Origin: an uncultured Clostridium sp.
Lineage (GTDB): Bacteria; Bacillota; Clostridia; Lachnospirales; Lachnospiraceae
Assembly (NCBI GenBank): GCA_902464345.1
Contig: CABQJA010000032.1
Span: forward strand, 1-17,262
Length of the DNA stretch: 17,262 nucleotides
Direction of reading: 5' to 3'
The notes under the pieces: generated by a model
Database searches by the model: none
The model's input: only the letters and a program-made list of their open reading frames with translations
What the model was told of the DNA's origin: nothing
Shown: one piece after another, positions 8,430 to 15,039 of the stretch
Position numbering within the stretch: position 1 is the stretch's first letter
Layout: each line of letters begins with the position of its first letter
Translations under genes and position numbers: made by a program

Positions 8430-9552
8430 GATTATAGCAAAAGATGGAAGAGCAAAGCGGGCGGTGTTGGAGACCGTGCATGGCACTGTACAGACACCGG
8501 TATTTATGAATGTAGGAACGGTAGCTGCGATCAAGGGCGCTGTATCGACCGAGGATCTGCAGACAATCGGAACCCAGATTGAGCTGTCCAACACCTATCA
8601 TCTTCATGTAAGACCGGGCGATGAAGTTATTCGGAAGCTGGGTGGTCTGCATAAGTTTATGGTATGGGATAAGCCGATCCTGACCGATTCCGGCGGATTT
8701 CAGGTGTTCTCTCTGGCAGGACTCCGAAAGATCAAAGAGGAAGGTGTCTATTTCCATTCCCATGTAGACGGCCGGAAGATATTTATGGGTCCGGAGGAAA
8801 GTATGCAGATCCAGTCGAATCTGGCATCCACGATCGCAATGGCGTTTGATGAATGTCCGTCGAGTGTGGCGGAGCGGAAATATGTAGAACAGTCGGTAGC
8901 GCGTACTGCCAGATGGTTAAAACGGTGCAAGGCTGAGATGGACAGACTGAACAGTCTGCCGGATACGATCAATCCGCATCAGATGCTGTTCGGTATCAAT
9001 CAGGGTGCTATTTACGAGGACATTCGGATCGCACATGCAGATGAGATTTCCGAGCTGGATCTGGATGGATATGCAGTTGGCGGTCTGGCAGTGGGCGAGA
9101 GCCATGAGGAGATGTATCATATTCTGGATGTGACAGTTCCGCATTTGCCGGAGAATAAGCCAACCTATCTGATGGGGGTCGGAACCCCGGCGAATATTCT
9201 GGAAGCGGTTGACCGTGGTGTGGATTTCTTTGACTGCGTATATCCGACCCGGAATGGCAGACATGGACATCTGTATACCAATCACGGAAAGATCAACCTG
9301 CTGAATGCGAAGTTTGAACTGGACAGCCGCCCAATCGAGGAAGGATGTCAGTGTCCGGCATGCAGAACTTATAGCAGAGCGTATATCCGTCACCTGTTAA
9401 AGGCAAAAGAAATGTTAGGTTATCGACTTTGCGTCTTGCATAATTTGTATTTTTATAATAAGATGATGGAAGAGATTCGAGAGGCAATCGAGAAAGGCTG
9501 CTATCAGGAGTACAAGCAGGCGAAGCTTGCCGGATTCGAAAATCACGAATAA
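8422..9552 (+). CDS. tgt: Queuine tRNA-ribosyltransferase (tRNA-guanine transglycosylase)
   Basis: This 376-residue enzyme exchanges guanine-34 of GUN-anticodon tRNAs for a queuosine precursor. Catalytic residues are visible: Asp89 in DSGGFQVFSL (89-98), which acts as the general base, and Asp271 in FFDCVYPTRNGRHG, the nucleophile. The zinc site is complete, with Cys309, Cys311, Cys314 and His340 in CxCxxC...H order. Length is typical of bacterial Tgt. The start codon lies inside the end of hflX (8-bp overlap) and yajC follows 14 bp later, the usual Clostridial tgt-yajC pairing. No queuosine biosynthesis gene such as queA is present in the window. Confidence 0.97.
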   Translation: MYKIIAKDGRAKRAVLETVHGTVQTPVFMNVGTVAAIKGAVSTEDLQTIGTQIELSNTYHLHVRPGDEVIRKLGGLHKFMVWDKPILTDSGGFQVFSLAGLRKIKEEGVYFHSHVDGRKIFMGPEESMQIQSNLASTIAMAFDECPSSVAERKYVEQSVARTARWLKRCKAEMDRLNSLPDTINPHQMLFGINQGAIYEDIRIAHADEISELDLDGYAVGGLAVGESHEEMYHILDVTVPHLPENKPTYLMGVGTPANILEAVDRGVDFFDCVYPTRNGRHGHLYTNHGKINLLNAKFELDSRPIEEGCQCPACRTYSRAYIRHLLKAKEMLGYRLCVLHNLYFYNKMMEEIREAIEKGCYQEYKQAKLAGFENHE

Positions 9553-9566
9553 ATGGAGGACTTGAA

Positions 9567-9965
9567 ATGTTTTATACGTTATTAGAAGCAACGACTACGA
9601 CACAGACCGGAGCAGGATTAGCTGGATGGGGAAGCATCATCTGGATCGTTCTGATGGTGGTTATTTTCTATTTCCTTTTGATCCGTCCACAGAAGAAGCA
9701 GCAGAAGGAACAGGAGCAGATGATCGCAGAGCTGAGACCGGGTGTCAGCATCATGACAACCAGTGGATTCTATGGTGTGGTTCTGGATGTAGTAGATGAT
9801 ACGGTTATTGTTGAGTTTGGTAACAACAAGAACTGCCGGATTCCGATGAATAAGGCAGCAATTGCACAGATCGATAAGCCGGAGGAAGCAACCGCTGAGA
9901 CAGAGGAAGCTACCGAGGAGAAGAAGGAAAAGAAGTCTTTATTCGGTAAGAAGAAGGAAGACTAA
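9567..9965 (+). CDS. yajC: Preprotein translocase subunit YajC
   Basis: This 132-residue small membrane protein is an accessory of the SecDF-SecYEG translocase. It has one N-terminal membrane segment (about 22-39, WGSIIWIVLMVVIFYFLL). The diagnostic LIRPQKKQQKEQ stretch follows immediately, then the conserved LRPGVSIMTTSGFYGVV fold and a Glu/Lys-rich tail from about residue 108. Its Lys-rich end (KKEKKSLFGKKKED) is a common low-complexity feature. GGAGG precedes the start. The gene is the last of the unit and is followed by a terminator; secD and secF are not adjacent here. Confidence 0.95.
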   Translation: MFYTLLEATTTTQTGAGLAGWGSIIWIVLMVVIFYFLLIRPQKKQQKEQEQMIAELRPGVSIMTTSGFYGVVLDVVDDTVIVEFGNNKNCRIPMNKAAIAQIDKPEEATAETEEATEEKKEKKSLFGKKKED

Positions 9966-9991
9966 TAGAGAAATTCCACGGGGAAGTATAG

Positions 9992-10026
9992 AATGGAGTA
10001 AACGAAAGTTTGCTCCATTTTCATCT
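9992..10026 (+). terminator. Intrinsic terminator after yajC
   Basis: AATGGAGTAAAC (9992-10003) pairs with GTTTGCTCCATT (10008-10019) in a 12-bp stem with one G-U pair, closed by a stable GAAA tetraloop. TTTTCATCTT follows from about 10018. It ends the proC-yajC unit and separates it from the signalling genes. Confidence 0.85.
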
Positions 10027-10138
10027 TACGGCATAATTTGACTATGGCTGTGAGACATTTGAGCGGGTACGGATAAGCAGAGTGACTGCTCGGATGAAAT
10101 GATGCGTCAGAGAAATGATAAGCGGGAGTGAAAGACAG

Positions 10139-10870
10139 ATGGAGAAGTGGCAGATAGGCGTTTTAGTCCTTGCAATTCTAATAATACTAATGATTCTCTG
10201 TGCCATACAGATTTTATTGATAAGGAAACGTAAAAGTCTGGAGAAGCAGCAATCGGAGGCGCAGCAGCGGATGCGTGCGGAGGAAGCATACTATGACACC
10301 CTGGTAGAAGTGAATCAGGGATTGCGAAAGGTGAAGCACGATCTGCGGAAGCATATGCAGGTACAGGACAGAATGAATCAGGCCGGAGCAACCATTCTGG
10401 CATATACGGGAAATCAGCTGTTGGATGCATTGCTGACCGGAAAGCAGGAGGAGGCACAGGCAGCCGGACAGCAGCTGCAGATAGAGAGTGAGAAGCTGCC
10501 GGAGCTGAAGCTGAAGGGGCGGGAGATCGTCAGTCTGTTTGCCAACCTGCTGGATAACGCAAGAGAGGCAGGCACAGTAGCCGTAGAGGCGAGCCGGACG
10601 TACCTGCAGCTCCGGATGGAAGCAGATACTCTGTATATTCAGGTCCGGAATACGAAATCCGCGGCAATCAGCCTGGACGTGGATCGGATGCAGACGGCCA
10701 AGCAGGATCAGGCGGCTCATGGGTTTGGCGTATCCATCATCCGGGAGATTGTGGAGACATATGCGGGCACGATGCATATGCAGGATCTGGGAACGGAATT
10801 TCTGACAGAGATCCAGCTGCCCGGGATTCGGAAAGGAGAGCTGCAGGATCTACGAACCGGGGATGGGTAG
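10139..10870 (+). CDS. HPK10-type sensor histidine kinase with one membrane segment
   Basis: This 243-residue kinase has a single N-terminal hydrophobic segment (about 6-27) and no other sensor region. A coiled, charged linker leads to the dimerisation helix, with the phospho-accepting histidine at 67 in VKHDLRKH (HDxxxH-like). TGNQLLDALLTGKQEEA (90-106) matches the AgrC/HPK10 second helix. The ATP domain has an intact N-box, FANLLDNAREAG (134-145), and G-box, HGFGVSIIREIV (194-205). It should therefore be an active autokinase. The ATG at 10139 has GGGAG 10 nt upstream; an earlier ATG at 10115 lacks a good site. It probably phosphorylates the LytTR regulator encoded downstream. Absence of a multi-pass sensor is odd for this family. 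Confidence 0.85.
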   Translation: MEKWQIGVLVLAILIILMILCAIQILLIRKRKSLEKQQSEAQQRMRAEEAYYDTLVEVNQGLRKVKHDLRKHMQVQDRMNQAGATILAYTGNQLLDALLTGKQEEAQAAGQQLQIESEKLPELKLKGREIVSLFANLLDNAREAGTVAVEASRTYLQLRMEADTLYIQVRNTKSAAISLDVDRMQTAKQDQAAHGFGVSIIREIVETYAGTMHMQDLGTEFLTEIQLPGIRKGELQDLRTGDG

Positions 10871-10945
10871 GAGCCGGAATCAAATTGCAGGATCAGGCAT
10901 CCGGGAGTATGGAATGCAGGATCAGGAAATCCGGGAATCCGGCTC
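10871..10945. repeat. Tandem repeat framed by an inverted repeat
   Basis: Two near-copies starting TGCAGGATCAGG and ending ATCCGGGA begin at 10886 and 10915, a 29-bp period. They are framed by perfect 8-bp inverted arms, GAGCCGGA (10871-10878) and TCCGGCTC (10938-10945). The arms start directly after the kinase stop codon. The array fills most of the 126-bp gap before the first pseudokinase gene. The motif TGCAGGATC also occurs twice inside the 3' end of the kinase gene (10779 and 10842), so the repeat may have grown from coding sequence. No promoter is evident in the gap. Confidence 0.6.
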
Positions 10946-10996
10946 GAAGCGGACAGAGTAGCAGAGATATGAGGTACAGAAGAGGAGAATACAGGG

Positions 10997-12322
10997 ATGG
11001 ATATACAGATTGATTGGACAAATGCGTATACGATCGTAGGCACTGCCGTGATGGAATGTGTCAGCGGTCTGATTTTATTTCCGTTTAAGAGAAAGAAGAT
11101 TCATATTCTGACATGGTTTCTGGCGATTAACCTGATGTTTGTATTGGTTTATATATTGCGGCCGCAGGGCGTATGGGGGAATTTTCTGGCAGTTATTGTG
11201 GAATTGTATGGCGAGATCGCAATGCTTGGTGTATTCTTCGGAGGCAGTCTCTGGAAAAATACGCTGGTGCATTATATCAATATCAATGTTATCAATGCGG
11301 TATCGATCGGTGGGTATCTGCTGATTCCGGGGATGAAGGAGGCTATGCAGCGGATTAAGACCGGGCAGGCGGTTGCCGTGAGGGATGGCATGCTGATCGT
11401 ATGTATCATGCTGGTGGCAACGGTGATTATCAGCCCGATTTTTCGGAAAATCTTCCGGACAGAGGTATCTCCGAGAAAAGAGTCGATTTACAAATTATGT
11501 GCATGGACGTATATTATCGGATTCATCTGTGTCTATACAGGCAGTCAGGCACTGGTACTGCATTATGCAAAGCAATATGACGCATCGAAGGTAACGACCG
11601 TCTGGTACTGGAGCTATCTGATCATTTTACAGATTCTGATGGTGAATCTGCTGGCATTCCTTTATAACCGGATGGAGATCCGGCGTCTGGAACGGGATAA
11701 GATCGCACTGAATGAGATCATTGCGAGAAAATATACATACTATAAGGAGGTCGCACAGGAGAACCGGGAGCTTCAGAATGTGAGACAGGAACTGTACCGG
11801 GAAGTGCAGGGAGACGGTACAGGCAGCAAAGAGCAGATGAAGCATTATGCACAGGATCTGAATGCACTGGGTGAGGAATTGGCCATGGTCCCACTAAGCG
11901 GAAACCTGACGATCGATTCCATTCTGTACCAGTATTATAAGCGGGCCGGGGAGGATGCGGTGGTTTTTGATGCAACCATAGAACCGATGTCCAATCTGAC
12001 TGTCCGGGAAGAGGATCTGACCTCCATGCTGGACTGTGCATTGCAGTTCGTATATGAGCATTGCATTCTTGCAAGAGACCGGCGATGGATGGCGGTGAAC
12101 TTACGAAGCCGGAACGGTATGCTGATGCTGAAGCTGGAGGGCTGTAAGGTGGCATGGGATTCCTATAAACGTTACCATAAGTTCTATCTGCCGGGAGTTC
12201 CGAAGGAATACCGGAAGAATCTGAAGCTCCTGCAGAGGATCGTGGAGAGCCATAAGGGAATCATAGAAGTGGAGAATCAGGAAGAAGAAGGCTGTGTATG
12301 TATCTTCCTGCCGAGAGAATAA
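10997..12322 (+). CDS. AgrC-like receptor pseudokinase A (catalytic motifs lost)
   Basis: This 441-residue protein has about seven hydrophobic segments within residues 11-223, then a coiled helix (225-265) and a C-terminal domain that aligns by pattern with HPK10 kinases. SGNLTIDSILYQYYKR (301-316) corresponds to the family TGN..lD.iL..K helix. At the H-box, RHD is replaced by Arg263-Gln264-Glu265. At the N-box, LLDCALQFVYEHC-like sequence (345-356, written LDCALQFVYEHC) has no asparagine. At the G-box, PGVPKEYRKNLKLLQRIV (399-416) lacks glycines of the ATP lid. It cannot be expected to autophosphorylate. It may bind a signal or dimerise with the intact kinase upstream. AGGAG lies 9 nt before the start. 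It is a paralog of the protein at 13053-14351. Confidence 0.8.
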   Translation: MDIQIDWTNAYTIVGTAVMECVSGLILFPFKRKKIHILTWFLAINLMFVLVYILRPQGVWGNFLAVIVELYGEIAMLGVFFGGSLWKNTLVHYININVINAVSIGGYLLIPGMKEAMQRIKTGQAVAVRDGMLIVCIMLVATVIISPIFRKIFRTEVSPRKESIYKLCAWTYIIGFICVYTGSQALVLHYAKQYDASKVTTVWYWSYLIILQILMVNLLAFLYNRMEIRRLERDKIALNEIIARKYTYYKEVAQENRELQNVRQELYREVQGDGTGSKEQMKHYAQDLNALGEELAMVPLSGNLTIDSILYQYYKRAGEDAVVFDATIEPMSNLTVREEDLTSMLDCALQFVYEHCILARDRRWMAVNLRSRNGMLMLKLEGCKVAWDSYKRYHKFYLPGVPKEYRKNLKLLQRIVESHKGIIEVENQEEEGCVCIFLPRE

Positions 12323-12336
12323 GGAGATACCGGAAG

Positions 12337-13050
12337 ATGAAGATTATAATATGTGATGATTGTGAAGAAGAAATCGTAAAATCAAAAAGGGTAATCCTGG
12401 ACCAGAAGCTGGCAGAGGAGAAGGATGTAACAACCTGTCAGCCGGAGGAGCTGCTAAGACAGATTAAAAGTCAGGTACTACAGTGTGACCTTTTCATCAT
12501 GGATATTGAGTTTGATGGCAGGGATTACAACGGAATTACCCTGAGTGCGGCAATCAATGAGCTGCTGCCGGAGAGTCAGATCATTTATCTGACGAATATT
12601 CTGGAATTTGCACCGGAGGTTTATGAGACAAAGCATTGCTACTTCGTGCTGAAGGCCAATATGGAGCTGATGCTTCCGAGAGCAGTGAAGAAGGCAGAGG
12701 TATTGATTCAGAAGCGAAAGAAAAATTCTGTGCTGGAGATTTTCAATCAGGGCAGCAAGGTGATCATTTCCCAGAATGAGATCCTTTATATCGAGCGGGC
12801 ACAGCGGAAGCTACAGATCCATACGAAGGAGAAGGAGTACTCCTATTACAGCTCGCTGCGGAAGCTGCAGGGACAGCTGGACGAGGTGTTTGTGCGCTGC
12901 CATGAGGCCTATATTGTGAATCTGGATTATGTAAAGGTTGTGGAAAAGGAGCAGATCCAGATGGAAAATTCCGATATCATCCCAATCGGAGTATCTTATG
13001 AGAAGGAGCTGCGGAGAAGGTATCTGAATTACTGGGCAGAGCAGGTGTAA
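12337..13050 (+). CDS. LytTR-family response regulator (AgrA/ComE type)
   Basis: This 237-residue DNA-binding regulator has a receiver domain with acidic pocket Asp7-Asp8. The phospho-acceptor is Asp56 (LFIMDIEFDG), the switch threonine is Thr86 (IIYLTN) and the conserved lysine is Lys106 (YFVLKA). The lysine is followed by alanine rather than the usual proline. The C-terminal LytTR domain spans about 133-235 and includes EILYIERAQRKLQIHT and the signature FVRCHEAYIVNLDYV. The upstream frame is open into the previous gene, but AAGGAG 10 nt before the ATG at 12337 fixes the start. It lies between the two pseudokinase genes and is the obvious output of the cluster. The direct repeats at 14373-14402 fit its expected binding site. 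Confidence 0.92.
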   Translation: MKIIICDDCEEEIVKSKRVILDQKLAEEKDVTTCQPEELLRQIKSQVLQCDLFIMDIEFDGRDYNGITLSAAINELLPESQIIYLTNILEFAPEVYETKHCYFVLKANMELMLPRAVKKAEVLIQKRKKNSVLEIFNQGSKVIISQNEILYIERAQRKLQIHTKEKEYSYYSSLRKLQGQLDEVFVRCHEAYIVNLDYVKVVEKEQIQMENSDIIPIGVSYEKELRRRYLNYWAEQV

Positions 13051-13052
13051 GT

Positions 13053-14351
13053 ATGAATATACAGGTTGACTGGAGCAATTCGTATACATTTATATGGGGG
13101 ACGATTCTGGAATGCGCTTCTGCGTTGATCGTGTTCCCGTTTAAACGGAAGCCGATACATATCCTGGATTATTTTCTGGCGGCACTGGTGCTTTATTTTG
13201 CGGTGTTTGTAGCTAAGGCACAGGGTATATTCGGGGCTGTAATAGCCATTGTGCTGGAGCTTTACGGCGGTATGATTCTGCTTGCGATATATTTTGGCGG
13301 GAGTCTGTGGAAAAATGTCATTGTGAATCATCTGACACTGATGGTAAGTAATGTACTTGGAATCGGTGGCTTCCTGCTCATTCCGAGTAAGCGGAATATT
13401 GTTGCGGGAGTCGTGACCGGGGATGGAACGGATCTGCAGGGCGGAATGCTGTTTGTATTGACACTCGGCATAGCGACGATCGGTACCAGCTTCGTTGCAA
13501 GGAAGATCGCCCGGCCGGAGATCATTCCGAAGCGGGAGTATATTTATAAATACTGTGCATTACTGATCCTTGGCATGCAGACCTGTATGTATACCGGAAG
13601 TCGTGTGTTTATTGAGCGTATGGCGAATCAGTCGGCAGCACCGACCGTGGCAACCGTTATGTTCTGGGGCTACTGGGTGGTTCTGCAGGTGCTTCTGGTG
13701 AATCTGATCGCATTTTTATACAGTCGTATGGAAATCCGGAGACTGCAAAGAGAGAAGAAGCAGCTGGATGAAATGATCGCCGGGCGGTATGAGCATTACA
13801 GGCAGGTGGCGGATGAGAACCGGGAGCTTCTGACAATCCGGAACAGTCTGACAACGCGGTCATTGGATGAAGCGGAAACCGGACGGCAGACAAAGGTGGA
13901 AGAGGAGCTGGCACTGGTGCCGTTAAGCGGTAATCTGACTATGGATTCCATCCTGTTCCAGTATTATAAGCGGACGGTGGAGGAGCGGATATTGTTTGAT
14001 GCGGTGATAGAACCTCTGCCGGAGCTGGAGATCCGGGAGGATGAGCTGGGAGCGATTCTGGACTGTGCATTGCAGATCGGACTGGATCATTGTGTGCGGG
14101 AGGATAAAACACGGTGGTTGTCTGTCAGTCTGAGAACAAGAAACGGAATGCTGATCATAAAGCTGGAGGGGAACCGGGCAGACCGGGATTCCTATGAGCG
14201 ATACCGGCGGTTCCGGATGCCGGGAATACCGAAGGAGTATCGGAAGAACCTGCATCTGTTAGAGAAAATCGTGGAACGGCACCATGGCAGTCTGGCCATT
14301 CAGGACCGGCCGGGTGAGGGAATGCTCTGCGTATTTCTGCCGAAAGAGTGA
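13053..14351 (+). CDS. AgrC-like receptor pseudokinase B (catalytic motifs lost)
   Basis: This 432-residue paralog of the protein at 10997-12322 has matching architecture: about seven hydrophobic segments, then a coiled helix and a degenerate kinase domain. Shared stretches include the N-terminus M(D/N)IQ(I/V)DW, FPFKRK, FGGSLWKN, SGNLT(I/M)DSIL, LDCALQ, RNGML, and PG(I/V)PKEYRKNL. At the H-box position it reads Arg263-Asn264-Ser265, so the histidine is lost in a different way from paralog A. N-box and G-box residues are absent as well. The start lies 2 bp after the regulator stop, with only a weak ribosome site, so coupled translation is likely. Several residues differ in the extracytoplasmic loops, which could mean different ligands. 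Role inferred: receptor or modulator rather than kinase. Confidence 0.8.
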   Translation: MNIQVDWSNSYTFIWGTILECASALIVFPFKRKPIHILDYFLAALVLYFAVFVAKAQGIFGAVIAIVLELYGGMILLAIYFGGSLWKNVIVNHLTLMVSNVLGIGGFLLIPSKRNIVAGVVTGDGTDLQGGMLFVLTLGIATIGTSFVARKIARPEIIPKREYIYKYCALLILGMQTCMYTGSRVFIERMANQSAAPTVATVMFWGYWVVLQVLLVNLIAFLYSRMEIRRLQREKKQLDEMIAGRYEHYRQVADENRELLTIRNSLTTRSLDEAETGRQTKVEEELALVPLSGNLTMDSILFQYYKRTVEERILFDAVIEPLPELEIREDELGAILDCALQIGLDHCVREDKTRWLSVSLRTRNGMLIIKLEGNRADRDSYERYRRFRMPGIPKEYRKNLHLLEKIVERHHGSLAIQDRPGEGMLCVFLPKE

Positions 14352-14372
14352 TGGATCGAAGGGAGAAAGATC

Positions 14373-14402
14373 CAAGTTATGCATGCATAGACCGAAGTTA
14401 TG
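14373..14402 (+). promoter_or_regulatory. Probable LytTR-regulator binding site (two direct repeats)
   Basis: CAAGTTATG (14373-14381) and GAAGTTATG (14394-14402) are direct repeats with a 12-bp spacer, 21 bp start to start. The shared core extends to AAGTTATGCA. This spacing and the central GTT match the known LytTR-type site, two 9-bp repeats of pattern [TA][AC][CA]GTTN[AG][TG] separated by 12-13 bp, with two mismatches in each copy. The site lies about 13 bp ahead of the expected -35 of the next gene, and its -35 is poor, as is common for activated promoters. A perfect 12-bp palindrome, TATGCATGCATA (14378-14389), overlaps the first repeat. Confidence 0.7.
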
Positions 14403-14415
14403 CAATCCCTATTTA

Positions 14416-14444
14416 AAAGCGAAAAGAAAACGTCTATATATACT
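14416..14444 (+). promoter_or_regulatory. Activator-dependent promoter candidate for the HTH-like gene
   Basis: TATACT at 14439-14444 matches five of six -10 positions. The 6-mer 17 bp upstream (AAAGCG, 14416-14421) is a poor -35. Together with the direct repeats just upstream, this fits a promoter that needs an activator. Confidence 0.5.
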
Positions 14445-14459
14445 GTTAACAACCGCAAA

Positions 14460-14477
14460 TGTCGCATGCAGGCGACA
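14460..14477. repeat. Inverted repeat in the leader of the HTH-like gene
   Basis: TGTCGC and GCGACA are perfect 6-bp arms around a 6-nt centre, ATGCAG. It lies just after the expected transcription start, 37 bp before the start codon. It could be an operator for autoregulation or a small 5' leader hairpin. Confidence 0.4.
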
Positions 14478-14514
14478 GAAAGGGCGGGACGAAAGAGAAA
14501 GGGGTATATAGACA

Positions 14515-14967
14515 ATGGCAGAGCTGGATACGATTATGGAAGATTATCTGCAGAGGCATCTGGCAGAAGGGAGCGGACAGAGCTTTCGGGAGTATGTGGA
14601 GCGGAAGATGCAGCAGCTGATCGCAAACGGAGAGTTTAAGCACCCATACAATATTTATAAGCGTGGCAACATTGACCGGCGTGTGCATAGCCGTCTGAAG
14701 AACATGGAGGAGGAATATCAGCCATCCAAGGCAACGGCACTGGCATATTGTATTGCACTGGGACTGAGTGTGGAGGAAGCGGAAGAACTGCTGGCACTGG
14801 CAGGATATCGGTTTGAGGCGGGATGCCTGAACGATCAGATCGTAAAATGCTGCCTGGAGCAGAAGGTATATTCGGCCAATGTGGTAAACAGCTATATTTA
14901 TCGGTTCTCGGAATTATACGGCATTGAACGACCGGCACTGGTTGGTTCATTTACGAGGGGAGTGTAA
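14515..14967 (+). CDS. HTH-like regulatory protein of unknown function
   Basis: This 150-residue, probably cytoplasmic protein has an acidic helical N-terminus and then a compact helical region resembling an XRE-type HTH. The pattern is IYKRGNIDRRVHSRL (47-61), YQPSKATALAYCIALGLSVE (68-87) and EAEELLALAGYRF (88-100). The last part, DQIVKCCLEQKVYSANVVNSYIYRF, is written here only in part. Similar modules occur widely in Lachnospiraceae, often with no known role. AAAGGGG lies 10 nt before the start. It sits directly downstream of the probable LytTR site, so it is the best candidate target of the adjacent signalling cluster. DNA binding is inferred from pattern only. Confidence 0.7.
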   Translation: MAELDTIMEDYLQRHLAEGSGQSFREYVERKMQQLIANGEFKHPYNIYKRGNIDRRVHSRLKNMEEEYQPSKATALAYCIALGLSVEEAEELLALAGYRFEAGCLNDQIVKCCLEQKVYSANVVNSYIYRFSELYGIERPALVGSFTRGV

Positions 14968-15010
14968 GGCGTCCGGATGGCTTTTGTAAGCAAAGAAAGT
15001 ATGGAATTCA

Positions 15011-15039
15011 TAGACAATAGATATAGCTTCCGATATAAT
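15011..15039 (+). promoter_or_regulatory. Sigma-A type promoter for the lipoprotein gene
   Basis: TAGACA (15011-15016) and TATAAT (15034-15039) are separated by exactly 17 bp. This is five of six matches at -35 and a perfect -10. It lies 80 bp before the start codon, leaving a 5' leader of roughly 70 nt. Confidence 0.8.

Noticed and set aside
7866..8594. 242-codon open frame on the minus strand across hflX-tgt
   Set aside because: It overlaps two strongly conserved genes and has no family resemblance or start signal.
10038..10043. TTGACT as a -35 box for the kinase gene
   Set aside because: No acceptable -10 occurs 16-18 bp downstream. CATAAT at 10032-10037 has only a poor -35 that overlaps the yajC terminator. 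The kinase promoter stays unassigned.
10076..10090. AGCAG-AGTGA-CTGCT inverted repeat before the kinase gene
   Set aside because: Arms are only 5 bp and such repeats are expected by chance; nothing else supports an operator.
10997..14351. Calling the two membrane proteins active histidine kinases
   Set aside because: Both lack the H-box histidine, the N-box asparagines and the G-box glycines, although overall layout and the SGNLTxDSIL helix show HPK10 ancestry.
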